Positions 15,616-24,847 of a DNA stretch of 64,000 nt are shown one piece after another. Origin of the DNA: Pseudarthrobacter sp. GA104 (GTDB lineage: Bacteria; Actinomycetota; Actinomycetes; Actinomycetales; Micrococcaceae). The DNA is taken from positions 496,001-560,000 of the forward strand of contig NZ_WOWL01000001.1 in assembly GCF_009741265.1 (NCBI RefSeq). The letters run 5' to 3'. A program made the translations under genes and the position numbers. Below the pieces are notes generated by a model. It was not told the DNA's origin, did no database searches, and saw nothing but the letters and a program-made list of their open reading frames with translations. Numbering within the stretch: position 1 is the first letter of the stretch; each line of letters starts with the position of its first letter.

Positions 15616-17559
15616 ATGCGCCGGTCTCGATCCGCCGTCCTCGGAATGGCCTTGGCCCTCGCCCTCGGCGGGGGCCTCGGGGGCACGGCCTTGGGGCCGC
15701 CCGCGTCCGCCGCATCAGCGGTGGCTGCGCAACGGAGCGTTCCGGCGTCGATGGTGGTCGAGCAGGCCGGCGACGACGCGATCCTCCAGCACTATGAGCA
15801 GCTCGGCGGCAGCGCATCGTTTCTCGGCACGCCAGTCGGCAGCGCGTACGACGTCGCTGGGGGCCGCGCCCAGGACTACACCGGCGGCACGATCTACTTT
15901 AGCGCCGGCACCGGAGCGTACGAGGTCCACGGGGCCATCCGCGGACGCTACCTGGAGCTCGGCGGACCGGCCGGCTTCCTGGGCTTCCCGCTCACCGACG
16001 AGACCTCCACCCCCGGCGCCGCTGGCCGCCACAACAACTTCGCCGGAGGGGCGATCTACTTTAGCGCCGGCACCGGAGCGTACGAGGTCCACGGGGCCAT
16101 CCGCGGACGCTACCTGGAGCTCGGCGGACCGGCCGGCTTCCTGGGCTTCCCGCTCACCGACGAGACCTCCACCCCCGGCGCCGTTGGCCGCCACAACAAC
16201 TTCGCCGGAGGGGCGATCTACTTTAGCGCCGGCACCGGAGCGTACGAGGTCCACGGGGCCATCCGCGGACGCTACCTGGAGCTCGGCGGACCGGCCGGCT
16301 TCCTGGGCTTCCCGCTCACCGACGAGACCTCCACCCCCGGCGCCGCTGGCCGCTACAACAACTTCGCCGGAGGGGCGATCTACTTTAGCGCCGGCACCGG
16401 AGCGTACGAGGTCCACGGGGCCATCCGCGGACGCTACCTGGAGCTCGGCGGACCGGCCGGCTTCCTGGGCTTCCCGCTCACCGACGAGACCTCCACCCCC
16501 GGCGCCGCTGGCCGCCACAACAACTTCGCCGGCGGGGCGATCTACTTTAGCGCCGGCACCGGAGCGTACGAGGTCCACGGGGCCATCCGGGGACGCTACC
16601 TGGAGCTCGGCGGACCGGCCGGCGTGCTTGGATTCCCCGTGACGGATGAGACCGGCACCCCCGACGGGGTCGGTCGGTTCAACCACTTCAGCGGCACGAA
16701 CGCCGGCTCGTCGATCTACTGGTCGCCTGCCACGGGAGCCCACGAGGTGTACGGAGCCATCCGAGCCCAGTGGGTGGCCCTCGGTTGGGAGCGCAGCCGG
16801 CTCGGCTACCCGATCAGCGGCGAGTACAGCATCACGGGCGGCCGCCGCAACGACTTCCAGCACGGTTCTATCCTGTGGCACGCGGCCAGCGGCAGGATCG
16901 AGGTCATCTACACCAGCGTCCCGTCGGCGCTCCTAGGCGTGGATCTTGAGCGCATTCCGACCACGCAGAAGGTTGTCGCACTCACGTTCGACGCCGGCGC
17001 CAACGACGCCGCCCTCCGATCGATCCTCGCCACCCTCGCAGCCCACGGCGTCCCGGGCACGTTCTTCCTCACCGGAGACTGGGTCAACCAGTTCCCCTCC
17101 AACCCGGCGCTGATCTACAACGCGGGGCATCGGATCGGCAATCACTCCATGACCCACCCAGATTTCACAACCCTGACCGACGCCCAGATCGCGGCCGAGA
17201 TCAGCAGCGCGCAGAGGACCATCGAGGCCGCTGGAGGAGACCCGCGCCCGTTCTTCCGCTTCCCCTTCGGCGCCCGCGATTCCCGCACGATCGCAGACGT
17301 CAACGCCGCTGGCTACGCGGCGGTCCGGTGGACCGTTGACACCCTGGGCTGGCAAGGCACCATGAACGGAACGCGCGGCCCGAGCTTCATCGTCCAGCGC
17401 GTCCTGGCTTCCGCGCAGCCCGGGGAGATCGTCCTCATGCACCTCGGCTCCAACCCAGACGACGGCTCAACGCTCGACGCCGCGGCCCTCCCAGAGGTGA
17501 TCTCCCAGCTCCGGGCGGCAGGCTACGGCTTCGTCACCCTCGACGCCGCCCTCGGCTAG
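15616..17559 (+). CDS. Secreted LGFP-repeat protein with polysaccharide deacetylase (NodB) domain
   Basis: This 647-residue protein begins with a signal peptide (MRRSRS, then a hydrophobic run ending near PPASAASA). Residues about 50-440 are LGFP repeats: an initial divergent unit, a run of nearly identical 54-residue units, then divergent ones ending VIYTSV. LGFP repeats anchor proteins to the actinobacterial cell wall. A NodB homology domain follows (about 450-647), with the zinc histidines in NHSMTH (His510, His514) and RFPFGARD. Its first motif reads TFDAGAND at 457-464 instead of TFDDG, keeping the first Asp but losing the second. It probably removes acetyl groups from wall polysaccharide or peptidoglycan. 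Context suggests arrival by integration at tRNA-Pro. Confidence 0.87.
   Translation: MRRSRSAVLGMALALALGGGLGGTALGPPASAASAVAAQRSVPASMVVEQAGDDAILQHYEQLGGSASFLGTPVGSAYDVAGGRAQDYTGGTIYFSAGTGAYEVHGAIRGRYLELGGPAGFLGFPLTDETSTPGAAGRHNNFAGGAIYFSAGTGAYEVHGAIRGRYLELGGPAGFLGFPLTDETSTPGAVGRHNNFAGGAIYFSAGTGAYEVHGAIRGRYLELGGPAGFLGFPLTDETSTPGAAGRYNNFAGGAIYFSAGTGAYEVHGAIRGRYLELGGPAGFLGFPLTDETSTPGAAGRHNNFAGGAIYFSAGTGAYEVHGAIRGRYLELGGPAGVLGFPVTDETGTPDGVGRFNHFSGTNAGSSIYWSPATGAHEVYGAIRAQWVALGWERSRLGYPISGEYSITGGRRNDFQHGSILWHAASGRIEVIYTSVPSALLGVDLERIPTTQKVVALTFDAGANDAALRSILATLAAHGVPGTFFLTGDWVNQFPSNPALIYNAGHRIGNHSMTHPDFTTLTDAQIAAEISSAQRTIEAAGGDPRPFFRFPFGARDSRTIADVNAAGYAAVRWTVDTLGWQGTMNGTRGPSFIVQRVLASAQPGEIVLMHLGSNPDDGSTLDAAALPEVISQLRAAGYGFVTLDAALG
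15891..16620 (+). repeat. Tandem 162-bp coding repeat (54-residue LGFP units)
   Basis: Unit starts fall at 15891, 16053, 16215, 16377 and 16539, exactly 162 bp apart. The first four units are almost base-identical over their length and the fifth drifts after about 80 bases. Synonymous sites have hardly changed, so the array expanded recently or is being homogenised. Confidence 0.93.
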
Positions 17560-17643
17560 CTGGCCCCTGTGCAGGGCACCCCTCGGGCGGCGGCGGATGG
17601 TGATCCCGCCGTGGGTGCCGATCGTCAGGTTGGTCGGGCTCAT
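17560..17643 (-). pseudogene. Possible integrase N-terminal remnant beside tRNA-Pro
   Basis: From ATG at 17643 the minus strand encodes MSPTNLTIGTHGGITIRRRP, which resembles the first residues of actinophage-type tyrosine integrases (a 'IGTHGxIxxRR' start). The resemblance ends within about 25 codons, where the sequence runs into the 3' end of the deacetylase gene. Position is right, since such integrases commonly lie next to the tRNA they use. The sequence TGGTCGGGCT occurs here (17631-17640) and again at the tRNA 3' end (17709-17718). The call is tentative. Confidence 0.35.
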
Positions 17644-17676
17644 CGCGTCATCACGGGAATCCCGCCAATGCAAAAA

Positions 17677-17704
17677 GCCGCGGAAACCCTGAAGTTTCCG
17701 CGGC
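17677..17704 (-). terminator. Rho-independent terminator of tRNA-Pro
   Basis: GCCGCGGAAAC and its exact complement GTTTCCGCGGC flank the loop CCTGAA. On the minus strand the stem is followed by TTTTTG, a proper U tract, and it begins a few bases after the encoded CCA of the tRNA. Confidence 0.88.
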
Positions 17705-17708
17705 TTTG

Positions 17709-17785
<77 letters not shown>

Positions 17786-17943
17786 CTGGTTCCGCCGTTC
17801 TCCGCTGAGCTGAACCCTCAAATCACTCCGAGGATTTCACCAGCAGTCCGGCCGAACCACCTAGAAGAGCTTACACGATTCCGGAGGGTGCCAGTGACAC
17901 TTTCCGGCTTCCGGCGCTCCGCGTGTTGCGGAGATCACCGGAA

Positions 17944-19494
17944 TCAACGCTTCTTGCCCCGCTTTTCCCGGACCCGCATGCTGACCTCGATGGGGGTGCC
18001 CTCGAAGCCGAAGGTTTCCCGGAGGCGGCGCGTGATGAAGCGGCGGTATCCCGGGTCCAGGAATCCGGTGGTGAACAGCACGAACTTCGGGGGCCGGCTG
18101 GACGCCTGGGTGCCGAAGAGGATGCGCGGCTGCTTGCCGCCTCGGACGGGGTGCGGGTGCGCGGCAACGAGTTCGCCGAGGAAGGCGTTCAGGCGGCCGG
18201 TGGCGATGCGCTTGTCCCAGTTCTCCAGTGCCAGGTCCAGGGCGGGAACCAGGCGGTCCTTGTGCCACCCGGTCTTGGCAGAGATGTTCACCCGGGGTGC
18301 CCAGTTCACGTGAGCCAGGTCCTGTTCGATTTCACGTTCCAGGTAGCGCCGGCGTTCGTCGTCGAGCAGGTCCCATTTGTTGAACGCCAGCACCAGGGCA
18401 CGGCCGGACTCAATGGCGAGCTGCAGGATCCGGACGTCCTGCTCGCTGAGGACCTCATCCACGGCGAGGAGCACGACGGCGACCTCCGCCTTTTCGAGTG
18501 CGGCCTGGGTCCGCAGGGAGGCGTAGAAGTCCGCCCCCTGCGCCATGTGCTGGCGGCGGCGGATGCCTGCCGTGTCCACGAAGCGCCACGTCCGGCCGCC
18601 GAGTTCGATGAACTCGTCCACGGGGTCGCGGGTGGTTCCGGCCGTGTTGTCCACCACTACGCGCTCGGTGCCTGCCAGCTTATTCAGCAGCGAGGACTTG
18701 CCCACGTTGGGGCGGCCGATCAGGGCAATGCGCCGCGGGCCGCCGGAACGGTCGGTTCCCTCAATGGTGGAGAACTCTGGGAGCACGTCCATCACGTGGT
18801 CCAGCAGGTCCGCAACCCCGCGGCCGTGCAGCGCCGACACCGGGTAGGGCTCACCAAAGCCCAGGCCCCACAGGGTGGCAGAGTCCGCTTCCTGCGCAAA
18901 GTCGTCCACCTTGTTGGCCACCATGATGACCGGCTTCTTGCTGCGGCGGAGCATCTTCATGACGCCTTCATCGGTGGCCGTAGCCCCTACTGCGGAGTCC
19001 ACCACGAAGAGCACGGCGTCGGCGAGTTCAACGGCCATCTCGGCCTGCTCGGCCACGCGGGCGTGGATACCGCGGGCATCGTGTTCCCAGCCGCCGGTGT
19101 CCACGAGGGTGAAGTTGCGTCCGTTCCAGCTGGCGGAGTACATGACGCGGTCGCGGGTGACACCGGGGGTGTCTTCAACCACTGCTTCACGTCGGCCCAG
19201 GATGCGGTTCACGAGGGTTGACTTGCCCACGTTGGGGCGTCCGATGATGGCCAGGACCGGATCAAGCTTGACGGGGCCGTCGAAGTCCTCGTCGCCGTAC
19301 TCGCCGCTGAGCAGTGCGGCGTCTTCCTCGTCGAGGTCATAGTCCTCCAGGCCCGCCCGGAGGGACGCGGCGCGGAGCTCGGCCTCCTCGTCGTCAATGG
19401 CAGCCAGCCGTTCGGCCACCTGGTCCGTGCCCGTGGGCGTGTAGTCGTCTTCGCCGGCGCCGGGGTGGCCGGGAGTTTGAGTCGTATCGCTCAT
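17944..19494 (-). CDS. der: Ribosome biogenesis GTPase Der (EngA)
   Basis: The protein of about 516 residues has two tandem GTPase domains, each with a full G1 motif ([14 protein letters not shown] and [14 protein letters not shown]), DTPG/DTAG G3 motifs and NKVD/NKWD G4 motifs, then a KH-like C-terminal domain ending in basic residues. Der binds the 50S subunit and is needed for its maturation. An acidic N-terminal extension of about 70 residues is common in actinobacteria. I chose ATG at 19494 (MSDTTQTPG) because AAGGA precedes it; an ATG at 19515 would overlap the upstream acyltransferase. It is the last gene of the parA-to-der cluster. Confidence 0.96.
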   Translation of the reverse strand: MSDTTQTPGHPGAGEDDYTPTGTDQVAERLAAIDDEEAELRAASLRAGLEDYDLDEEDAALLSGEYGDEDFDGPVKLDPVLAIIGRPNVGKSTLVNRILGRREAVVEDTPGVTRDRVMYSASWNGRNFTLVDTGGWEHDARGIHARVAEQAEMAVELADAVLFVVDSAVGATATDEGVMKMLRRSKKPVIMVANKVDDFAQEADSATLWGLGFGEPYPVSALHGRGVADLLDHVMDVLPEFSTIEGTDRSGGPRRIALIGRPNVGKSSLLNKLAGTERVVVDNTAGTTRDPVDEFIELGGRTWRFVDTAGIRRRQHMAQGADFYASLRTQAALEKAEVAVVLLAVDEVLSEQDVRILQLAIESGRALVLAFNKWDLLDDERRRYLEREIEQDLAHVNWAPRVNISAKTGWHKDRLVPALDLALENWDKRIATGRLNAFLGELVAAHPHPVRGGKQPRILFGTQASSRPPKFVLFTTGFLDPGYRRFITRRLRETFGFEGTPIEVSMRVREKRGKKR

Positions 19495-19504
19495 TGCACT
19501 GTCC

Positions 19505-20224
19505 TTAGTGGTCATCTGCCGGCGTCCCGGCTACTGCTGTTAAGTCTTTATGGGCATCTGCCGTGGGCAGGGGCTGCCCGCTGAGTTGAACGGAGTCCTG
19601 GACGTGCCCAGCCAGCGCAGCGCGGATTTCCAGCGCCGCCCTGTCCATTGAAGCACGCCCGCTTTCCCCGGCCCTGCGGCCAAGGGTGAGGGCATTTCCG
19701 AAGCTGACGTGGAAACGCCTGCCCGGCCGTGGCACTGAATCAAGGTGTTCGTCGCCTCTGCGCGTACCCAGGATGGCCACCGGAACCACCGGCGCTCCGG
19801 AGTTCAGCGCCAGCCAGGCCACGCCGCCGTTAATGTCCGCAGCCGCCCCGCTCCCCCGGGTACCTTCGGGAAGGATCCCTACGCACCGTCCGGCGTCGAG
19901 CACTTCCTTGCAGCGCTGCAGTGCCGCGCGGTCGCCCCTCCGGTCCACCGGCAACTGGCCCGAGGCGTTGAGCACCCGGCCGAGGAATCCCTGGAACATT
20001 TCCTGCTTGACCAGGATGTGCATGGGCCGTGGCGAGGCACCGAACATGACCGGCCCGTCCAGGAAGCTGATGTGGTTCGCGGCGAAAATCACCGGGCCTC
20101 CGGTAGGCACGTTGTCCTTGCCCGTGACGGTGGTCCGGTACACCAGATGGTCGAGGATCCAGCCCACAGGCCTGCTCCACGTCATGGTCAGCCCGGACGG
20201 GACACCCCGCTTGCCGTCAATCAC
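19505..20224 (-). CDS. 1-acyl-sn-glycerol-3-phosphate acyltransferase family protein
   Basis: This 239-residue PlsC-family protein shows ANHISFLDG (the H-x4-D motif) and LPEGTRGSG (the EGTR motif). Such enzymes add the second acyl chain in phosphatidic-acid synthesis. It begins at GTG 20224 and overlaps the end of cmk by eight bases, so translation is coupled. cmk-plsC-der order occurs in other actinobacteria, and a cmk-plsC link makes sense since CDP-diacylglycerol synthesis needs both CTP and phosphatidate. Distinct from the paralogue at the left end of the window. Confidence 0.88.
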   Translation of the reverse strand: MIDGKRGVPSGLTMTWSRPVGWILDHLVYRTTVTGKDNVPTGGPVIFAANHISFLDGPVMFGASPRPMHILVKQEMFQGFLGRVLNASGQLPVDRRGDRAALQRCKEVLDAGRCVGILPEGTRGSGAAADINGGVAWLALNSGAPVVPVAILGTRRGDEHLDSVPRPGRRFHVSFGNALTLGRRAGESGRASMDRAALEIRAALAGHVQDSVQLSGQPLPTADAHKDLTAVAGTPADDH

Positions 20225-20930
20225 GGTTGAGGGCCTTCGTGACGATCACCAGGGCCGCTGCTACGGTCTGCTCGAAGTCGAGGTCCGATGAGTCCAGCGT
20301 GACAACCCCGGAGGCCGCCTTCGTGAAGTTCACCACCGTGGAATCCTTCGCGTCGCGGTGGGTCACCTGGGCCGCCAACTGCTCGGCGTCCTGGGTGCCG
20401 CCGAGCTGCATCCCGCGCCGGCGCAGCCGCGCTTCCTCGCTGGCGGTGAGCAGCATGCGGACTTCCGCCCCGGGCGCGACGACGGTGGTGATGTCCCTGC
20501 CTTCCACCACCATGCGGCGGTGGTGCTTTTCGATCAGCTCCCGCTGGCGGCGGATAAGTTCAGTCCGGGCGCCGAGGGTGGTGGCCACAGCGCTGACGGC
20601 CGAAGAGATTGCCGGTTCGCGGATGGCGTCAGTGACGTCCACGCCGTCAACCCGGACGTAGTCGTCGTGCGGGCTGGTGCTCAGGTCCAGTACCAGGTCC
20701 CGGGCGGCCTGCTCCACGGCTGCGGCGTCGTCGAGGTCGATTCCCCTGGCGACGCAATCCCAGGTCAGGGCGCGGTACATCGCGCCGGTGTCCAGGTAGG
20801 CGAGCCGGAGCCTGCGGGCCACTTCCTTGCTCACGCTGGACTTGCCGGAGCCGGAGGGGCCGTCAATGGCCACCACCAGCGGCCGTCCGATGCGGAGCGC
20901 GGGCATGGTGTCGAGAAGTTCCTGTGTCAT
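20217..20930 (-). CDS. cmk: Cytidylate kinase
   Basis: The product of about 237 residues phosphorylates CMP and dCMP with ATP. The P-loop DGPSGSGKSSVSKEVARRL is near the N-terminus, then LDTGAMYRALTW and the CMP-site block VVEGRDITTVVAPGAEVRMLLTAS, all diagnostic. I chose ATG at 20930 because it overlaps the tyrA stop as TAATG, a classical coupling arrangement; an in-frame ATG at 20948 lies inside tyrA. The neighbour order tyrA-cmk-plsC-der is compact, with no promoter-sized gap. Confidence 0.96.
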   Translation of the reverse strand: MTQELLDTMPALRIGRPLVVAIDGPSGSGKSSVSKEVARRLRLAYLDTGAMYRALTWDCVARGIDLDDAAAVEQAARDLVLDLSTSPHDDYVRVDGVDVTDAIREPAISSAVSAVATTLGARTELIRRQRELIEKHHRRMVVEGRDITTVVAPGAEVRMLLTASEEARLRRRGMQLGGTQDAEQLAAQVTHRDAKDSTVVNFTKAASGVVTLDSSDLDFEQTVAAALVIVTKALNRD

Positions 20931-22039
20931 TACTGAAGTACCCGCCATCCGCGGTCGTTTAGTGCTTCGATCAGGTGGTCGTGCTTGTTCGGCAACACGG
21001 ATATTTCCACCATACCCACGTTTTGGCCGGACGAATGGTCAAGGCGGAGGTCCTCCAGGTTGACGCCGATCTCCCCGATTTCGGTGAGGAGCCGGGCGAT
21101 TTGCCCCGGTTTGTCATCCACCAGGACGGTCAGCCAGGAGTATGCCTGCGGCGGTCCGCCGTGCTTGCCCGGAATGCGTGCCTGGCCGGCATTGCCTTCG
21201 CTCATGAGCTGGGCGAGGTCCAGCCTCGCCCCAGGCGCTGTGGGCTCTTCCAAGGTGCCAATCAGCCGGTTGAGGTCATCCCGGACGCCGTACAGGATGT
21301 CCACCACCTTCGCCGCGTTGCCGCCAAGGATCTGGACCCAGAGGGCGGGATCGCTGGCAGCAATGCGGGTGACGTCGCGCAGGCCGTTCCCGGCCAGGGA
21401 CAGCGCGTGCAGGGGTGTCCCCTGCAACCGGCTCGCCACCAGCGACGACATCACCTGGGGCAGGTGCGAGACCAGGGCCACGGCTTCGTCATGTTCGTCG
21501 GCCGTGAACTGGGAGACGACGGCGCCCAGGTCTGCGGCCAGGGACCGGGCCGTCTGGAGGGCGGCGGCGGAGGTCTCCTCCGACGGACACACCACCCACG
21601 GCATCGAGGTAAACAGCTCGCCGCGCGCAGCTACGGGACCTGATTTTTCCCGTCCGGCCATGGGATGGGTTCCCACGTAGCGGGAGAGGTCAACGCCGCG
21701 GCGGCGCAGCTGGCCCAGGATCTCAGCCTTCACGCTGGCGATGTCCACCACAACCGAGTCAGGGTACTCGGACAGGGCTGCTGCCACGACATCGGCCGTG
21801 ACGTCCGGCGGAGCGGCAACCACCACGAGCTGCGGAACCCTGCCATCCAGCTCAGCCAGTGGCCGGCCCGCTCCGATATCCACGGCGACCGCCTGGTTGG
21901 TGGGCGAGGGGTCGGACAAGAACACGGGCACGCCGCGCCCGCGCAGCCCCAGCCCGATGCTGGTGCCCAGCAGTCCGGTGCCAAGGACCACGACCGGACC
22001 GTCCAGGTGCCCGCGGCCCTGGCTGTGGAAAGCGGACAT
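20930..22039 (-). CDS. tyrA: Prephenate dehydrogenase
   Basis: This 369-residue enzyme oxidises prephenate to 4-hydroxyphenylpyruvate in tyrosine synthesis. The N-terminal NAD-binding fold has VVVLGTGLLGTSIGLGLRG. The substrate-site segment GTHPMAGREKSGP follows, with the catalytic-type histidine, and a C-terminal ACT-like domain begins near SWLTVLVDDKPGQIARLL, suggesting feedback control by tyrosine. It is placed between rluB and cmk in the segregation/ribosome cluster. The three-base gap to rluB indicates one transcript. Confidence 0.93.
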   Translation of the reverse strand: MSAFHSQGRGHLDGPVVVLGTGLLGTSIGLGLRGRGVPVFLSDPSPTNQAVAVDIGAGRPLAELDGRVPQLVVVAAPPDVTADVVAAALSEYPDSVVVDIASVKAEILGQLRRRGVDLSRYVGTHPMAGREKSGPVAARGELFTSMPWVVCPSEETSAAALQTARSLAADLGAVVSQFTADEHDEAVALVSHLPQVMSSLVASRLQGTPLHALSLAGNGLRDVTRIAASDPALWVQILGGNAAKVVDILYGVRDDLNRLIGTLEEPTAPGARLDLAQLMSEGNAGQARIPGKHGGPPQAYSWLTVLVDDKPGQIARLLTEIGEIGVNLEDLRLDHSSGQNVGMVEISVLPNKHDHLIEALNDRGWRVLQ

Positions 22040-22042
22040 GCC

Positions 22043-23257
22043 TCAGAGCCCTACGGATGCCAGCAGGTGGCCGACTTCCTGCTTGCCGAGGTTGCGGATG
22101 CTGCCCTGTCGCTGGTCTCCCAGGCCGATGGGGCCCACCTTCACGCGGACCAGCCGCAGGACCGGGAAGCCGACGGCGTCGAACAGGCGGCGGACAATGC
22201 GGTTCTTGCCGGAGTGCAGCACTACCTCGATCAGGACGTGGCCCGGAGTGGAGTCGACAAGCCGGAAGGAGTCCACGGACGCAAAGCCGTCCTCGAGTTC
22301 CACACCCTCCTTGAGCTGCGCGCCAATCCCCTGCGGGAAGGGACCGCGGACCTGCACGAGGTAGGTCTTGGGAACCTCGTAGGAAGGGTGCGTCAGGCGG
22401 TTGGCGAGTTCGCCGTCGTTCGTCAGCAGGAGCAGGCCTTCGGTGGCGACGTCGAGGCGGCCAACGTGGAACAGGCGTTCGCCCTTGTTCTTGCTGTTCT
22501 TGAGGAAGTCGCTGATGCAAGGACGCCCCTCGGGGTCCTCCATGGTGGAAACAACGCCCTTGGGCTTGTTGAACACCATGTACACCAGGTCCTCATCCAG
22601 CTGGATCCGCAGCCCGTCCACGTGGATGACGGCGGTCTTGGGGTCGACGCGGACGCCGAGTTCGGTGACCACCTGGCCGTCCACTTCCACACGGCCCTCG
22701 GCGATCATCTCTTCGCAGACGCGGCGGGAGGCAACCCCGGCCGAGGCCATGACCTTCTGCAGGCGCACGCCGTCGGCGTCGTGAAGCTCCGACTGGGGAA
22801 CATCGCCCCGCGGGCCCTTCTTGCGGGACGGCCTGCGCACCGGCCCCAGGTTCTGGCCGAAGCGTTCACTGCCGAACGCGCGGGAGGCCGCGGCGCCCGG
22901 GGCGCCGGTGCGTGGCTTCGGCTTGAGGGCGCCGGGAGTGCCCGGTGCTTTCTTGGCCCCGGGTTTGCGGGCTGCAGGCTTCCGGGAGGACGGCCTGGCC
23001 GCCTTTGGATCAACCGCGCCGCGGCCCTGCTGCGGGCCGTCCGAAGCCAAATCCGGATCGATGAAGCGCTCCTCGCGCGGCTTGGGTGCGCGTTGCGGGC
23101 GGTCGCTGCCGAACCCGCCGCCCCGCTTGGGGGCACCGCTGCGGAACCCGCCCGCTGAACTCCCACCCTGGGAGGTGTTGCGCTGTGTTCTGTTTCGTTC
23201 CGAACCGTTGCGTCCCGAACTGTTACGTGGTGAACCCTGGCGTCCCGCCTGTGTCAT
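22043..23257 (-). CDS. rluB: 23S rRNA pseudouridine synthase, RsuA/RluB family
   Basis: The catalytic part (about 163-404) has an S4 RNA-binding domain starting GVRLQKVMASAGVASRR and the pseudouridine synthase motif GRLDVATEGLLLL with catalytic Asp269. RluB-type enzymes convert a specific uridine of 23S rRNA. The first 160 residues form an unusual Arg/Lys/Ser/Gly-rich disordered extension with no domain, likely an extra RNA-binding tail. Length (404) exceeds the roughly 250 residues of the catalytic core because of it. Synteny scpA-scpB-rluB supports the name, but RsuA versus RluB specificity cannot be settled by eye. Confidence 0.88.
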   Translation of the reverse strand: MTQAGRQGSPRNSSGRNGSERNRTQRNTSQGGSSAGGFRSGAPKRGGGFGSDRPQRAPKPREERFIDPDLASDGPQQGRGAVDPKAARPSSRKPAARKPGAKKAPGTPGALKPKPRTGAPGAAASRAFGSERFGQNLGPVRRPSRKKGPRGDVPQSELHDADGVRLQKVMASAGVASRRVCEEMIAEGRVEVDGQVVTELGVRVDPKTAVIHVDGLRIQLDEDLVYMVFNKPKGVVSTMEDPEGRPCISDFLKNSKNKGERLFHVGRLDVATEGLLLLTNDGELANRLTHPSYEVPKTYLVQVRGPFPQGIGAQLKEGVELEDGFASVDSFRLVDSTPGHVLIEVVLHSGKNRIVRRLFDAVGFPVLRLVRVKVGPIGLGDQRQGSIRNLGKQEVGHLLASVGL

Positions 23258-23368
23258 GACCCGTCCTTCAATTGTTTGGCCGGAAAGGTGTCCACAGACA
23301 ACCTTAACCAGCCGTGCAGAAATAGTCTGCCCTGATAAATACTCTTTGCCCAGGCCGGGCGAACCCGC

Positions 23369-24031
23369 CTAGATCCCGTCGGCGTCGTAGTACTCCGCGA
23401 TGCCGTCCAACCCTGGAAGGTGTGGAGACAGCTGCGGCAGCTCGGCCACCGAGCCGATTCCCATCCGCTCCAGGAAATACGATGTGGTCCGGTAGAGGAT
23501 GGCCCCGGACTCCGGGTCCGTTCCCGAATCCTCGATCAACCCGCGCTGGGCGAGTGTCCTGACCACAGAGTCAACATTGACGCCCCGAATTGCGGACACC
23601 CTTGCCCTGGAGACAGGCTGCCGGTACGCGATGACCGCCAGCGTTTCCAAGGCCGCCTGGGTGAGCCTGGCCGTTTGCCCTTCCAGCACGTACTTGCCGA
23701 CAATGTCGGCGAATTCCGCGCGGGAATAGATCCGCCAGCCACCGGCGATGTTCCGCAATTCAAAACCCCGGGGGCTGGAGCCGAAACCAGCGGCGCTGGC
23801 TTGTTCCATATCCGGGGCTTTAACAGTATAGCCGGTATACTCGCGCTGAAGTTCGGCCAGCAGGGTGCTGACCGTTTCAACGGTCAGCCCAAGCCCGGCA
23901 GCCAGTTCTTCCTCTGTTGCCGGCTGGTCGATGACCATCAGCACGGCCTCGATGGCAGCCTTGGCCCCGCCGGGAAGGCTTTCGAGGTCCACCTCCCCTT
24001 GGCGCATGGCTTCGGTAGCTTCCTTGGTCAC
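23369..24031 (-). CDS. scpB: Segregation and condensation protein B
   Basis: ScpB is a winged-helix kleisin-binding protein that works with ScpA and SMC in chromosome condensation. The 220-residue product has the typical AAIEAVLMVIDQPATEEELAAGL start and AALETLAVIAYRQPVSRARVSAIRGVNVDSVVRTLAQRGLI core. I chose GTG at 24031 because it overlaps the scpA stop as GTGA and sits behind GAGGAG; a longer frame to 24073 lies inside scpA. The C-terminus matches the family end. scpA and scpB are therefore translationally coupled. Confidence 0.95.
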   Translation of the reverse strand: MTKEATEAMRQGEVDLESLPGGAKAAIEAVLMVIDQPATEEELAAGLGLTVETVSTLLAELQREYTGYTVKAPDMEQASAAGFGSSPRGFELRNIAGGWRIYSRAEFADIVGKYVLEGQTARLTQAALETLAVIAYRQPVSRARVSAIRGVNVDSVVRTLAQRGLIEDSGTDPESGAILYRTTSYFLERMGIGSVAELPQLSPHLPGLDGIAEYYDADGI

Positions 24032-24840
24032 AGCTGCTCCTCGAATTCTTCGCTCAGGTTCTCCGCCGACCACTGCCGGCCGCCGGCTGTCCAGTGGACG
24101 GCAAGGTCGGCCAGCGGCGAAAGCTGGTCGAAGGAGACTGCCTTGTCCCGGAATAGCTCCAGCAGCGCCAGGAACCTGGCCACCACCACCAGGGTGGAGT
24201 CGGCGTCCGCAATGATGGCCCGGAAAGTCAGCGGCGATTCCTGCTGGAGCCGCAACCCCACGATCTCTGCCTGCTCCTTGACGCTGACATTGCCGCCGTG
24301 GAGGTGGGCCAGCCCGACCTCCGTGGGTTTGGGCGCCTTGGGTTGCAGCGCCGCTTCGGCCATGGCTGCGAACTGTTCGGGCGTGTGCTTCCAGACGAGT
24401 TCAGGGAGCATCGCCGCGAAGTGTTCCTCCAGCGCAACCTGCCGGGGAAAACGCCGTGCTTCCTGGTGCAGGGTTGCGCCCAGGAGCCCGGCCACATGCT
24501 TAAAGGCCTTGTACTGGAGCAGCCGGGCGAAGAGCAGGTCCCTGGCTTCGAGCAGGGCCATGTCCTCATCGTCTTCCACTTCCCCGGCGGGAAGGAGCCT
24601 GGCAGCCTTGATGTCCAGCAGTGTCGCGGCGATCACCAGGAATTCACTGGCTTCGTCAAGGGCCCAGTCCTCGCCCAGTTCCTGCAGCTTCCGGATGTAC
24701 TTGATGAATTCGTCGGTCACCGTGGCGATGGCCACCTCGGTGATGTCCAACTGGTGCTTGGCGATCAGCCCCAGCAGGAGGTCGAACGGACCCGTGAAGT
24801 TGGCCAGCCGCACCTCGAAGCCGGGCTTGGTTTCGGCCAC
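24028..24840 (-). CDS. scpA: Segregation and condensation protein A (kleisin)
   Basis: The 270-residue kleisin contains the N-terminal FEVRLANFTGPFDLLLGLIAKHQLDITEVAIATVTDEF block that binds the SMC neck and the C-terminal winged-helix end. The order parA-scpA-scpB is conserved in actinobacteria. Its start is about eight bases from the parA stop, so the two genes share a transcript. Length is normal. It bridges the heads of an SMC dimer encoded elsewhere. Confidence 0.95.
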   Translation of the reverse strand: MAETKPGFEVRLANFTGPFDLLLGLIAKHQLDITEVAIATVTDEFIKYIRKLQELGEDWALDEASEFLVIAATLLDIKAARLLPAGEVEDDEDMALLEARDLLFARLLQYKAFKHVAGLLGATLHQEARRFPRQVALEEHFAAMLPELVWKHTPEQFAAMAEAALQPKAPKPTEVGLAHLHGGNVSVKEQAEIVGLRLQQESPLTFRAIIADADSTLVVVARFLALLELFRDKAVSFDQLSPLADLAVHWTAGGRQWSAENLSEEFEEQL

Positions 24841-24847
24841 GGCGTGG

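Noticed and set aside
16000..16881. Long minus-strand open frame opposite the LGFP repeats
   Set aside because: It is an antisense shadow of the repeat array; the plus frame has signal peptide, LGFP and NodB domains.
23369..24073. Longer scpB start at 24073
   Set aside because: The extra 14 codons lie inside scpA, whereas GTG 24031 has GAGGAG and a GTGA overlap.
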